29,751 nucleotides of DNA from an uncultured Blautia sp. GTDB taxonomy: Bacteria; Bacillota; Clostridia; Lachnospirales; Lachnospiraceae. Below the pieces are notes generated by a model that worked only from the letters and a program-made list of their open reading frames with translations, ran no database searches and was not told where the DNA came from. Below, piece after piece: positions 1 to 6,260 of the stretch. Positions within the stretch are counted from its first letter, which is position 1; each line of letters opens with the position of its first letter. The stretch covers positions 1 through 29,751 of the forward strand of contig CALCDJ010000060.1 in the NCBI GenBank assembly GCA_937900135.1. Direction: 5' to 3'. Made by a program: the position numbers and the translations under genes.

Positions 1-298
1 AAAAGACCTATTTTAATGTGACGGAAGAGGCAGTGTTTAATTTGCCGAATAACACCATATATCCGCCACATTTACTCTGCTACTACAAAGGTGATAGTTA
101 TTAGACTTCGTTGCTTCAAGCCAACTTATCTCTCATAGCCTAGCCTTATATGTGATTTCTGTTCGTCGGACCAGAGATTTGCTTACAGCTTCCTTCAGAT
201 TCCACCTCACGACGGACACCCTTGCTGTTCGGCTATACACTTCCCACTATCTGGGCGTGTTCGGGACTTGCACCCGTTAGAACGCGCCCATGGCGCGC
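1..298 (-). mobile_element. Group IIC intron, 5' portion (domain I and beyond), cut by the window edge
   Basis: Read on the minus strand this stretch starts GCGCGCCATGGGCGCG and carries, in order, the blocks GGGTGCAAGTCCCGAAC, CAAGGGTGTCCGTCG, GGAATCTGAAGGAAGC, ACGAACAGAAATCACATA, AAGGCTAG and CAGAGTAAATG. From memory these match domain I of the group IIC intron of Oceanobacillus iheyensis block for block. The 5' end GCGCG departs slightly from the usual GUGYG. Group IIC introns characteristically insert just behind intrinsic terminators, and this one starts directly after the T run of the rplA terminator, in the same orientation. No protein is encoded here; the reverse transcriptase/maturase would lie off the left edge, so I cannot say whether the element is complete or active. 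Confidence 0.88.
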
Positions 299-330
299 AA
301 AAAAAAGGACATCCCCTCACGGAATGTCCC
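299..330 (-). terminator. Intrinsic terminator of the rpmG-rplA operon
   Basis: On the minus strand a stem GGACATTCC / GGGATGTCC (one mismatch, five-base loop) is followed by eight T residues. It lies 16 bases after the rplA stop codon. It also forms the landing site of the group IIC intron, whose first base follows the T run. Confidence 0.9.
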
Positions 331-346
331 TTCCTATTCACATCTA

Positions 347-1039
347 TTAAGCTAATTTCATTGGGTTGATCTTCACACCAGGTCCCATTGTAGGAGCGAT
401 TGTTACGCTTCTTAAGAACTGACCTTTCAGTGTGCTTGGTCTAGCCTTGATGATAGCTTCGATCAGCGTCTGGAAGTTGTCGCTTAACTGTTCCTCAGTA
501 AAGGATGCTTTACCGATCGGAACATGGATAATGTTGGTTTTGTCAAGACGGTATTCAATCTTACCTGCTTTGATGTCATGAACCGCTTTTGTAACATCCA
601 TAGTTACAGTACCAGCTTTTGGGTTTGGCATTAAGCCTTTTGGTCCAAGTACACGACCAAGACGACCAACAACGCCCATCATATCAGGTGTTGCAACAAC
701 AACGTCGAAATCCAGCCATCCTTCGTTCTGGATCTTCGGAATTAATTCCTCTGCTCCAACGAATTCAGCGCCTGCTGCCTTTGCTTCTTCTGCTTTTGCA
801 TCTTTCGCGAATACTAAAACGCGAACTTTTTTACCAGTTCCGTGTGGCAGAACAACTGCTCCACGAATCTGCTGATCTGCATGACGTCCATCGCAGCCTG
901 TACGGATATGAGCTTCGATTGTCTCGTCAAATTTAGCAACTGCAGCTTTTTTTACTAAGCTGATAGCTTCTGCGGTATCATATAATGTTGCGCGGTCTAC
1001 TGCTTTCGCAGCTTCCACGTATTTCTTTCCTCGTTTCAT
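347..1039 (-). CDS. rplA: 50S ribosomal protein L1
   Basis: L1 binds 23S rRNA at the L1 stalk and usually represses translation of its own operon. The 230-residue product has the normal bacterial length and recognisable L1 blocks: MKRGKKYVEA at the start, the GTGKKVRVLVFA segment, GRLGRVLGPKGLMPNPKAGT near the middle and a GQFLRSVTIAPTMGPG-like end. I chose the ATG at 1039 because GGAGGT lies six bases upstream and L1 proteins begin this way. A longer GTG reading from 1081 would run through the upstream hairpin element and is rejected. The gene follows rplK by 90 bases and is the last gene before the terminator. rplJ-rplL, the usual next genes, are not in the window. Confidence 0.97.
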   Translation of the reverse strand: MKRGKKYVEAAKAVDRATLYDTAEAISLVKKAAVAKFDETIEAHIRTGCDGRHADQQIRGAVVLPHGTGKKVRVLVFAKDAKAEEAKAAGAEFVGAEELIPKIQNEGWLDFDVVVATPDMMGVVGRLGRVLGPKGLMPNPKAGTVTMDVTKAVHDIKAGKIEYRLDKTNIIHVPIGKASFTEEQLSDNFQTLIEAIIKARPSTLKGQFLRSVTIAPTMGPGVKINPMKLA

Positions 1040-1053
1040 TTCTATAACCTCCT

Positions 1054-1081
1054 GTGGTATTGGCGGGGATTTCCCTCCCAC
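1054..1081 (-). promoter_or_regulatory. Repeated hairpin element before rplA, probable L1 mRNA binding site
   Basis: On the minus strand the element begins GTGGGAGGGAAAT and ends CGCCAATACCAC, with outer arms GTGG and CCAC able to pair. A 30-base copy lies upstream of rplK (1572-1601). Both abut the ribosome binding site. L1 of many bacteria represses its operon by binding an mRNA mimic of its rRNA site, and the GTGGGAGG block fits such a mimic. Repetition is seen; L1 binding is inferred. Confidence 0.6.
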
Positions 1082-1129
1082 TTCCTATTTGCAATTATTT
1101 ATAATTGTTCAGTACCTTCGCCGTTACAA

Positions 1130-1555
1130 TTATTCTACTACTTCGATTCCCATACTTCTAGCAGTACCAGCGATCATGCTCATAGCTGCTTCCAGGGATG
1201 CTGCATTTAAGTCTTTCATTTTCAGTTCAGCGATTTCCTGAACCTGAGCCTTTGTTACTTTAGCAACTTTTGTTTTGTTCGGTACGCCAGAACCAGATTT
1301 GATGTTAGCTGCTTTTTTCAGCAGAACTGCTGCCGGCGGAGTCTTGGTTATGAAGCTGAAACTTCTGTCTGCATAAACAGTGATTACAACCGGGATGATC
1401 AGATCTCCCTGATCTGCTGTTCTTGCATTGAACTCTTTTGTAAACTGAACGATATTTACACCATGCTGTCCAAGAGCCGGACCAACTGGCGGTGCTGGAG
1501 TTGCTTTACCAGCCGGAATCTGTAATTTGATATATCCTGTTACTTTCTTTGCCAT
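1130..1555 (-). CDS. rplK: 50S ribosomal protein L11
   Basis: L11 is the GTPase-associated-centre protein of the large subunit. The 141-residue product has the full family length and typical segments: MAKKVTGYIKLQIPAGKATP, then PPVGPALGQHGVNI, FSFITKTPPAAVLLKKA and a GTARSMGIEV end. The start at 1555 is set by AGGAGG eight bases upstream. A GTG nine bases earlier is in frame but lies inside the ribosome binding site and is rejected. It follows nusG by 105 bases; that gap holds the first copy of the repeated hairpin element, so rplK and rplA probably share translational control. Confidence 0.97.
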   Translation of the reverse strand: MAKKVTGYIKLQIPAGKATPAPPVGPALGQHGVNIVQFTKEFNARTADQGDLIIPVVITVYADRSFSFITKTPPAAVLLKKAANIKSGSGVPNKTKVAKVTKAQVQEIAELKMKDLNAASLEAAMSMIAGTARSMGIEVVE

Positions 1556-1571
1556 TTTCGGCACCTCCTAT

Positions 1572-1601
1572 GTGGTATTGGCGGGGGTATTTCCCTCCCA
1601 C
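1572..1601 (-). promoter_or_regulatory. Repeated hairpin element before rplK, probable L1 mRNA binding site
   Basis: This is the second copy of the element at 1054-1081, two bases longer in the C-rich middle. The minus strand begins GTGGGAGGGAAATACC and ends CCAATACCAC. It lies just ahead of the rplK ribosome binding site, within the 105-base nusG-rplK gap. The rest of that gap (1602-1660) shows no further gene. Confidence 0.6.
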
Positions 1602-1660
1602 GATTTATACAGGTCATCCCCGGCCTCACGGCTTTCTACAGGATGAACCTGAACTTTAAG

Positions 1661-2176
1661 TTACATTTTTTTGATTTCTGCGAAACTTATTTCTACCGGC
1701 GTTTCGCGGCCGAAAAGCTCAACATTAATGGTAACGACTCTCTTCTGCATGTTAATAGAAGTTACAACGCCGGTTGTGTCTTTCCAGGCACCGCCTGTAA
1801 CAACTACCATGTCGCCCTCGATAAAGTCTACCTCAACGCTTTCTTCATGGATTCCTAACGGAAGCATTTCTTCTTCTGTCAGCGGCACGGGCTTAGATCC
1901 CGGACCTACGAATCCTGTCACGCCTCTGGTATTGCGGACAACATACCATGTATCATCATTCATCACCATATTGAGAAGCACATAACCTGGAAACATTTTC
2001 TTCTGGACCTGCTTAGCGGTTCCATTCTTCATCTCCACAACATCCTGCAGCGGGACGCGGACTTCCAGAATCTGGTCTTCCAGGTGTCTGTTTTCGATTG
2101 TCTTTTCAATGTTGGCTTTTACTTTGTTCTCATACCCAGAATAAGTATGGACAACATACCATTTCGCTTCTGACAT
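1661..2176 (-). CDS. nusG: Transcription termination/antitermination factor NusG
   Basis: NusG binds RNA polymerase and modulates pausing, termination and coupling to translation. The 171-residue product starts MSEAKWYVVHTYSGYE, the hallmark of the NGN domain (about residues 1-115), and includes PGYVLLNMVMNDDTWYVVRN and GVTGFVGPGSKPVPL. A KOW domain follows at about residues 120-170 (EGDMVVVTGGAWKDTTGVV). Length and domain order are normal for Firmicutes. A GGGTGAT sequence seven bases upstream of the ATG acts as ribosome binding site. secE ends 16 bases upstream, the usual secE-nusG pairing. Confidence 0.97.
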   Translation of the reverse strand: MSEAKWYVVHTYSGYENKVKANIEKTIENRHLEDQILEVRVPLQDVVEMKNGTAKQVQKKMFPGYVLLNMVMNDDTWYVVRNTRGVTGFVGPGSKPVPLTEEEMLPLGIHEESVEVDFIEGDMVVVTGGAWKDTTGVVTSINMQKRVVTINVELFGRETPVEISFAEIKKM

Positions 2177-2192
2177 ACAATCACCCTTGTCC

Positions 2193-2402
2193 TTATTTCA
2201 CTAAAAGATTAATGCCTTCCAGAATACCTGCATCCATAATACTGATCATAACTGACATAATAATCGTAACAATAACTACGACAATCGTCTGTTTGATCAG
2301 TGTTGGCCGGTCTGTCCAGACAATTTTCTTAAACTCGGATTGAAGTCCCTGAAACCAACTTTTCTTCTGGCTTTTGCCAGCAGATTTTCCATTTTCTTGC
2401 AT
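2193..2402 (-). CDS. secE: Preprotein translocase subunit SecE
   Basis: SecE clamps SecY in the Sec translocon of the cytoplasmic membrane. The product has 69 residues, the short single-span form of Gram-positive bacteria. A basic, amphipathic N-terminal part (WFQGLQSEFKKIVWTDRPTL) is followed by one membrane segment at about residues 38-60 (IKQTIVVVIVTIIMSVMISI). The FKKIVW.. P block is the conserved SecE motif. A GAGG ribosome binding site lies seven bases before the ATG. Its position between rpmG and nusG supports the call. Confidence 0.95.
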   Translation of the reverse strand: MQENGKSAGKSQKKSWFQGLQSEFKKIVWTDRPTLIKQTIVVVIVTIIMSVMISIMDAGILEGINLLVK

Positions 2403-2410
2403 AGCCTAAC

Positions 2411-2453
2411 CTCACAATCTCTGTGAGTAACTGTTCATTACTTTCACAGTTAC
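2411..2453. other. Two adjoining hairpins in the rpmG-secE gap
   Basis: On the plus strand CTCACA-atctc-TGTGAG (2411-2427) adjoins GTAACTGT and ACAGTTAC (2427-2434 with 2446-2453, 11-base loop). Neither is followed by a T run on the minus strand, so they do not look like terminators. They could set the relative expression of rpmG and secE by RNA processing; that is a guess. No tRNA is present in the gap. Confidence 0.4.
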
Positions 2454-2460
2454 CTTGTGA

Positions 2461-2610
2461 TTATTTTGTTTCCTTGTGCAGAGTGTGTCTATGGCAGAAC
2501 TTACAATATTTCTTAGTTTCCATTCTCTCCGGATGGTTTTTCTTCTCTTTCGTCATATTGTAGTTACGCTGCTTGCACTCAGTACATGCTAATGTAATTT
2601 TAACGCGCAC
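2461..2610 (-). CDS. rpmG: 50S ribosomal protein L33
   Basis: L33 is a small zinc-ribbon-type protein of the large subunit. The 49-residue product (VRVKITLACTECKQRNYN..., ending KKYCKFCHRHTLHKETK) has the standard length and two Cys pairs, CTEC and CKFC, so this is the zinc-binding (C+) form. I start it at a GTG at 2610 because GGAGG lies eight bases upstream and the family starts here. The same frame stays open for 25 more codons upstream to an ATG at 2685, but that ATG has only a weak AGGT upstream and the extension matches nothing known in L33. It is the first gene of the rpmG-rplA operon. Confidence 0.95.
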   Translation of the reverse strand: MRVKITLACTECKQRNYNMTKEKKNHPERMETKKYCKFCHRHTLHKETK

Positions 2611-2720
2611 AACTTCCACCTCCAGTGTTTTCATTTGCATGATCTCTTCTTTTGTCATGATGTATCCATCATCATTTTCGGGCATAAAAAAAAGACCTAA
2701 CTTCCATGTCGCTTGTCAAG

Positions 2721-2748
2721 TGTATCACATGTCAAGCCTGTACGTCAA
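2721..2748 (-). promoter_or_regulatory. Candidate promoter of the rpmG-secE-nusG-rplKA operon
   Basis: On the minus strand TTGACG (2743-2748) is followed after 16 bases by GATACA (2721-2726), preceded by TGT as in an extended -10. The -35 box is good and the -10 box poor. TTGAC occurs three times in this short stretch (2744-2748, 2731-2735, 2715-2719 on the minus strand), so the exact boxes are uncertain. Confidence 0.4.
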
Positions 2749-2794
2749 GTCTTTTCCCTTTAATTTACGTAATTTTTTATGGTCTCTTATGGAG

Positions 2795-2839
2795 GCCCCT
2801 ATGCCTTATAAACCACTCCGGCACAGGGGCTTTCCTTTT
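2795..2839 (+). terminator. Stem-loop with plus-strand T-rich tail, between the surface-glycan operon and rpmG
   Basis: GCCCCTATGCC (2795-2805) pairs with GGCACAGGGGC (2820-2830) with one mismatch and a 14-base loop, followed on the plus strand by TTTCCTTTT. On the minus strand, where the flanking genes lie, no T run follows. It may still end transcripts from the operon whose last stop is at 2859, or block antisense reading. The rest of 2611-2858 contains the rpmG promoter and leader and no gene that I can support. Confidence 0.45.
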
Positions 2840-2858
2840 ATCTGCCATATTCTTTATC

Positions 2859-3740
2859 CTACCGAATCTCCACACTCCAGGTATTGGAATAAACTTCCCC
2901 GCTTTCCAGGGAAATCAGATTCTCCTGCTGCTCCAGGTCCTCCACGATTCCCTTACGGGAAGGCAGAGAACTCCATGGCTCAATACAGAGATACGGCACC
3001 TGAACTCTTGGCCAGTGCCAGATTCCAAGATAAGGCATATCCGGATAAGAAACTCGAATGGAATGGTTTCCATTTTTGCTCTTCAGCGTCACTGCACGAG
3101 GCATTTCCCTTAAAATAATGGCATCATCATCGAACAGCTCATGGCGAAGATCCAGATAGCGATTCTCCCGAAGAACGAATGGCGTATCCTCCCCGGTCAC
3201 GAAACAGTCCTCAGACATCCCTACCCGAAGAGACTTTGCTTCCGGTCCGAAATCCAGGTAATAATCCTCAAAATCCGTTCCTTCCTCCATCGGAACCTGA
3301 AAGCCCGGATGGCCGCCCACGCCAAAGAACATGGTTTTCTCATCCCGGTTATAAACACGATAGGTAATTTCCAGCACATTGCCTTTCAATTCCCAAATGA
3401 TCTCCAGTGAAAACTCAAAGGGATATTTTTTCAAAGTTTCCGGAGAGCTTTCCAGTCTCATAACCAGTTTATCCCCCCGACAAGTTGAAAGATCCAGATC
3501 CATGTCCATATACATCAAAAATCCATGGATATCCATGTGATAGGTCTTCCCCTGATACACGTAAGATCCGTCTGTCAGTCTGGCAATATAAGGAAACAGG
3601 TTTGGGCCCTGATCCGGCCAGGTTGCCTCGTCTCCCTGCCACATATATTCCCGATCTTTTTGATCCCGGATGGAGACCAGTTCTCCACCCCTGGAATCTA
3701 CACATACTTTTAGATGTTCGTTTCTGATTTCGTATTCCAT
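2859..3740 (-). CDS. Aldose 1-epimerase (galactose mutarotase-like) family protein
   Basis: Members of this fold interconvert alpha and beta anomers of sugars or act on hexose 6-phosphates. The 293-residue product is a single domain of the LacX/YeaD-like type. Likely active-site residues are visible: His72 in IHGFLM, His144 in GGHPGFQVP and Glu254 in CIEPWSSLP, with NLFPYIARL near the start. It is the last gene of a six-gene minus-strand operon, 13 bases after the SDR gene, and has only a weak GGGA upstream of its ATG. In this setting it may act on a sugar made or consumed by the upstream enzymes; the substrate cannot be told from sequence. Confidence 0.85.
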   Translation of the reverse strand: MEYEIRNEHLKVCVDSRGGELVSIRDQKDREYMWQGDEATWPDQGPNLFPYIARLTDGSYVYQGKTYHMDIHGFLMYMDMDLDLSTCRGDKLVMRLESSPETLKKYPFEFSLEIIWELKGNVLEITYRVYNRDEKTMFFGVGGHPGFQVPMEEGTDFEDYYLDFGPEAKSLRVGMSEDCFVTGEDTPFVLRENRYLDLRHELFDDDAIILREMPRAVTLKSKNGNHSIRVSYPDMPYLGIWHWPRVQVPYLCIEPWSSLPSRKGIVEDLEQQENLISLESGEVYSNTWSVEIR

Positions 3741-3753
3741 TTTTTATTCCCAC

Positions 3754-4491
3754 TTAAAAATAATCATATCCTCCGTGAATATCCACAATGCTTCCATTCA
3801 GATATCCATTGGTCAGGATACAGTATGCCAGCTCTGCCACATCCTGTACTTCTCCAAAGCGATGCAAGGCGATCTTTTTATTGATCCTGTCATAGCTCTC
3901 CTGGCTTCTGTTCTCATGCCAGGTGGTCTGGATAAATCCCGGCGCAATGGCATTTACGGTAATTCCCTTTGGCTCAAACTCCTTAACCAGAGACTTGGTG
4001 AGAAAATGCACGGCTGCCTTTGTCACACCATATACCAGAGAAGAAGAATATGCCTGCTGCCCTGCATACGATCCCATAAACAAAAGTTTTCCGCCTTCAC
4101 GCATAATCGGACGAAGTTCCTTGACCATGAACACCGGAATGGACAGATTGGTATTCACAATCTTCGTCCACTCTTCAAAAGTATAATCCTCATACTTGGC
4201 ATACGTGCTGATTCCCGCATTGCAAACCAGCCAGTCTACCACGCCTGCCTGCTCACGGATCACAGACACAAACTCCATCATTGCCTCATAAGAAGACATA
4301 TCTGCCTTTACAAGACGCACCATTTCCCTCTGTTCTGCCGGAAGACTCTCCACAAAAGCCTGCGCTCTTTCCTCATTGTGCGCATAATTTACAAATACCA
4401 GATCTCCAGCCCTGGAACAGGAAAGAATCTTCTCCACAATTCCCCGGCCGATTCCCGAAGTCCCGCCAGTTACAACTGAAACTCTACCCAT
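3754..4491 (-). CDS. Short-chain dehydrogenase/reductase (SDR)
   Basis: This is an NAD(P)-dependent oxidoreductase of classical SDR length (245 residues). The cofactor loop TGGTSGIG is at residues 8-15, NAG at 91-93, and the catalytic set Ser141, Tyr154 and Lys158 (YGVTK) is intact, so it should be an active enzyme. Asp64 in KADMSS fits the adenine-binding position. GGAGG lies seven bases before the ATG. It follows the TPP-enzyme gene by 24 bases. I infer that it reduces the keto product of that enzyme or a sugar/polyol precursor that the operon's cytidylyltransferase then activates. The substrate is unknown. Confidence 0.93.
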   Translation of the reverse strand: MGRVSVVTGGTSGIGRGIVEKILSCSRAGDLVFVNYAHNEERAQAFVESLPAEQREMVRLVKADMSSYEAMMEFVSVIREQAGVVDWLVCNAGISTYAKYEDYTFEEWTKIVNTNLSIPVFMVKELRPIMREGGKLLFMGSYAGQQAYSSSLVYGVTKAAVHFLTKSLVKEFEPKGITVNAIAPGFIQTTWHENRSQESYDRINKKIALHRFGEVQDVAELAYCILTNGYLNGSIVDIHGGYDYF

Positions 4492-4515
4492 GATCCAACC
4501 TCCTAAAAAAACCTC

Positions 4516-6258
4516 TTAAATCTCCAACAACCGTTTATAAACTTCTTCTGGCGCATAGGGCTGTTGATTATGAATGGGCTCTCCCAGACAGGTCTTAGGA
4601 TACGCAAAGGTACCATGCTCCATGGTAATTTCCAGAAGTTTGGCACCATCCCCCTTCAAAAATTCCGCACCCTTGTCTTCCGCTTCGTCATGCCAGATCC
4701 GAAGAGCATCTATACCATATGCCTGCGCCACCTTACGGAAGTCACAGGAAGAGAATCCACATCCTTCACTGGTTCCTGCAAAAAGGCAGTCAAAATAATC
4801 TCTCTGCAGATGGCGGATCATACCAAGCGCGCCATTGTTCATAACCATGATTTTAATGGGAAGATTTTCACGTTTTACCCACTGCAGTTCCTGAATGTTC
4901 ATCTGGAACGCACCGTCTCCACAGATACACGCTACCGGCTTCCCAGTTGCGTAATGAGCGCCGATTGCTGCCGGAAGGGCATAGCCCATGGCCCCATGTC
5001 CGCCGGAAAACAGCATCTGCTGCCCTTTCCGGTTCTTAAAGGACTGATAACTCCATACCATATGCTGTCCCACATCAATTGCAATGGCAGAGGTATCTGC
5101 AAGGCTGTCACTGAGCGCTGCAATCATTCTGTTGGTATAACGCTCTGGGGTCTGGTCATCCACAGCCTGAAGATTTTCTTTAATCTCACTGCACACAACA
5201 GCCCATTCTTTTCGTTCCGGACTCTCTGCCAGAACAATATTTTTCAGTCCAAAGATTACCTTTTCTGTATCTGTACAGAATTTTTCTTCATTCACACCGT
5301 TTTCGTGAATATCTCTCTGAAGATTAAAGGAATCTATATCTATACGAAGAATCTTTGCATTCTTTGCAAATTCATGTACCTTTACGCCAATCTGACGGGT
5401 ACAGAGCGAAATTCCAAAGCAAAGAAGCAAGTCGCTTTTTGCATTGGCAATCATATTTGCATAGCGATGTCCGTAAGCGCCTCCAATACATCCAAAGTTC
5501 AACGGATGATCGTAAGGCAGTACCGATTTTGCCAGCACACTGGTAATCATAGGAATCTGATATTTTTCTGCAAAACGTACCAGAGCTGCCTGGCTTTCCT
5601 TGCTGTCCACGCCATGTCCAATCATAATCACCGGACGTTTGGCGCTGCGCAAAGCGTCTTCCACAGCTGCAACTGCCTGTTCTGCCAGGGTTTCATCTGC
5701 TTCCGGTTCTTCAAACTCCATGTCATAAACAGGATGTTCCACCTCTCCCCTCTGGATGTTCATGGGAAGATCAATGAGTACCGGTCCTTTTCTTCCAGTT
5801 GTGGCAATGTGATACGCTTTGTTCAGTTCCTTTACAATATCCTCTGGTTCGCGAATCTGTACACAGTATTTGGTAACAGGTTTTGCCATAGATACAATAT
5901 CGATCTCCTGAAATCCCTGCTGACGAAGTCCCTCAATTCCAGAATATTCATAAGTATTCAGCTGTCCGGTAAGAAAAATCACCGGAAGAGAATCAAAATA
6001 GGCATCTGCCACACCGGAAAGAAGATTTACCGCTCCCGGACCGCTTGTCGCATAAGCGCAGGCACAGTCATCCTTCGCCTGAGCATAGCCACAGGCTGCA
6101 AAAGATGCCCCCTGCTCGTTGTAACAGGAATGGTTATTGGTATTGGGATTTTTTTCCACAGAATCCACGAAATGGGCGATCATAGTTCCCTGATATCCAA
6201 AGAAATCATGAATCCCCTTTTTTTCTAAAAATGAAACAATATAATCTGTAAGCTTCAT
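4516..6258 (-). CDS. Thiamine-diphosphate-dependent enzyme, acetolactate synthase large-subunit-like
   Basis: The 580-residue product has the three-domain layout of acetolactate-synthase relatives. The N-terminal Pyr domain carries the cofactor-activating Glu48 (YNEQGASFAACGYA) and ATSGPGAVNLL; the central domain follows at about 190-340; the PP domain holds the TPP/Mg motif GDGAFQMN starting at 447 and ending NN at 474-475. All expected cofactor residues are present. No regulatory small subunit or other branched-chain amino acid gene is nearby, so a biosynthetic acetolactate synthase is unlikely. The gene sits in a surface-glycan operon between LicD-like and SDR genes. A known precedent is YerE of Yersinia, an acetolactate synthase homologue that adds a two-carbon unit from pyruvate to a CDP-keto sugar. 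GGAGG overlaps the end of the preceding gene, two bases away. Confidence 0.88.
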   Translation of the reverse strand: MKLTDYIVSFLEKKGIHDFFGYQGTMIAHFVDSVEKNPNTNNHSCYNEQGASFAACGYAQAKDDCACAYATSGPGAVNLLSGVADAYFDSLPVIFLTGQLNTYEYSGIEGLRQQGFQEIDIVSMAKPVTKYCVQIREPEDIVKELNKAYHIATTGRKGPVLIDLPMNIQRGEVEHPVYDMEFEEPEADETLAEQAVAAVEDALRSAKRPVIMIGHGVDSKESQAALVRFAEKYQIPMITSVLAKSVLPYDHPLNFGCIGGAYGHRYANMIANAKSDLLLCFGISLCTRQIGVKVHEFAKNAKILRIDIDSFNLQRDIHENGVNEEKFCTDTEKVIFGLKNIVLAESPERKEWAVVCSEIKENLQAVDDQTPERYTNRMIAALSDSLADTSAIAIDVGQHMVWSYQSFKNRKGQQMLFSGGHGAMGYALPAAIGAHYATGKPVACICGDGAFQMNIQELQWVKRENLPIKIMVMNNGALGMIRHLQRDYFDCLFAGTSEGCGFSSCDFRKVAQAYGIDALRIWHDEAEDKGAEFLKGDGAKLLEITMEHGTFAYPKTCLGEPIHNQQPYAPEEVYKRLLEI

Positions 6259-6260
6259 AT

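Noticed and set aside
1040..1081. GTG start at 1081 extending rplA by 14 codons
   Set aside because: The extension would translate the repeated hairpin and the GGAGG ribosome binding site; L1 proteins start at MKRGKKY.
2403..2460. Possible tRNA between rpmG and secE, as seen in some genomes
   Set aside because: Only two short hairpins are present; no cloverleaf, TTCGA loop or acceptor stem.
2611..2685. 25-codon N-terminal extension of L33 starting at the ATG at 2685
   Set aside because: GGAGG lies directly before the GTG at 2610, the product from there has the standard 49 residues, and the upstream ATG has only a weak AGGT before it.
4564..6228. Long plus-strand open frame of 554 codons opposite the TPP enzyme gene
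   Set aside because: It is a shadow of the minus-strand gene: the protein is low in complexity, rich in Cys, His, Ile and Phe, has no family motif and no ribosome binding site, while the opposite strand encodes a complete TPP enzyme.
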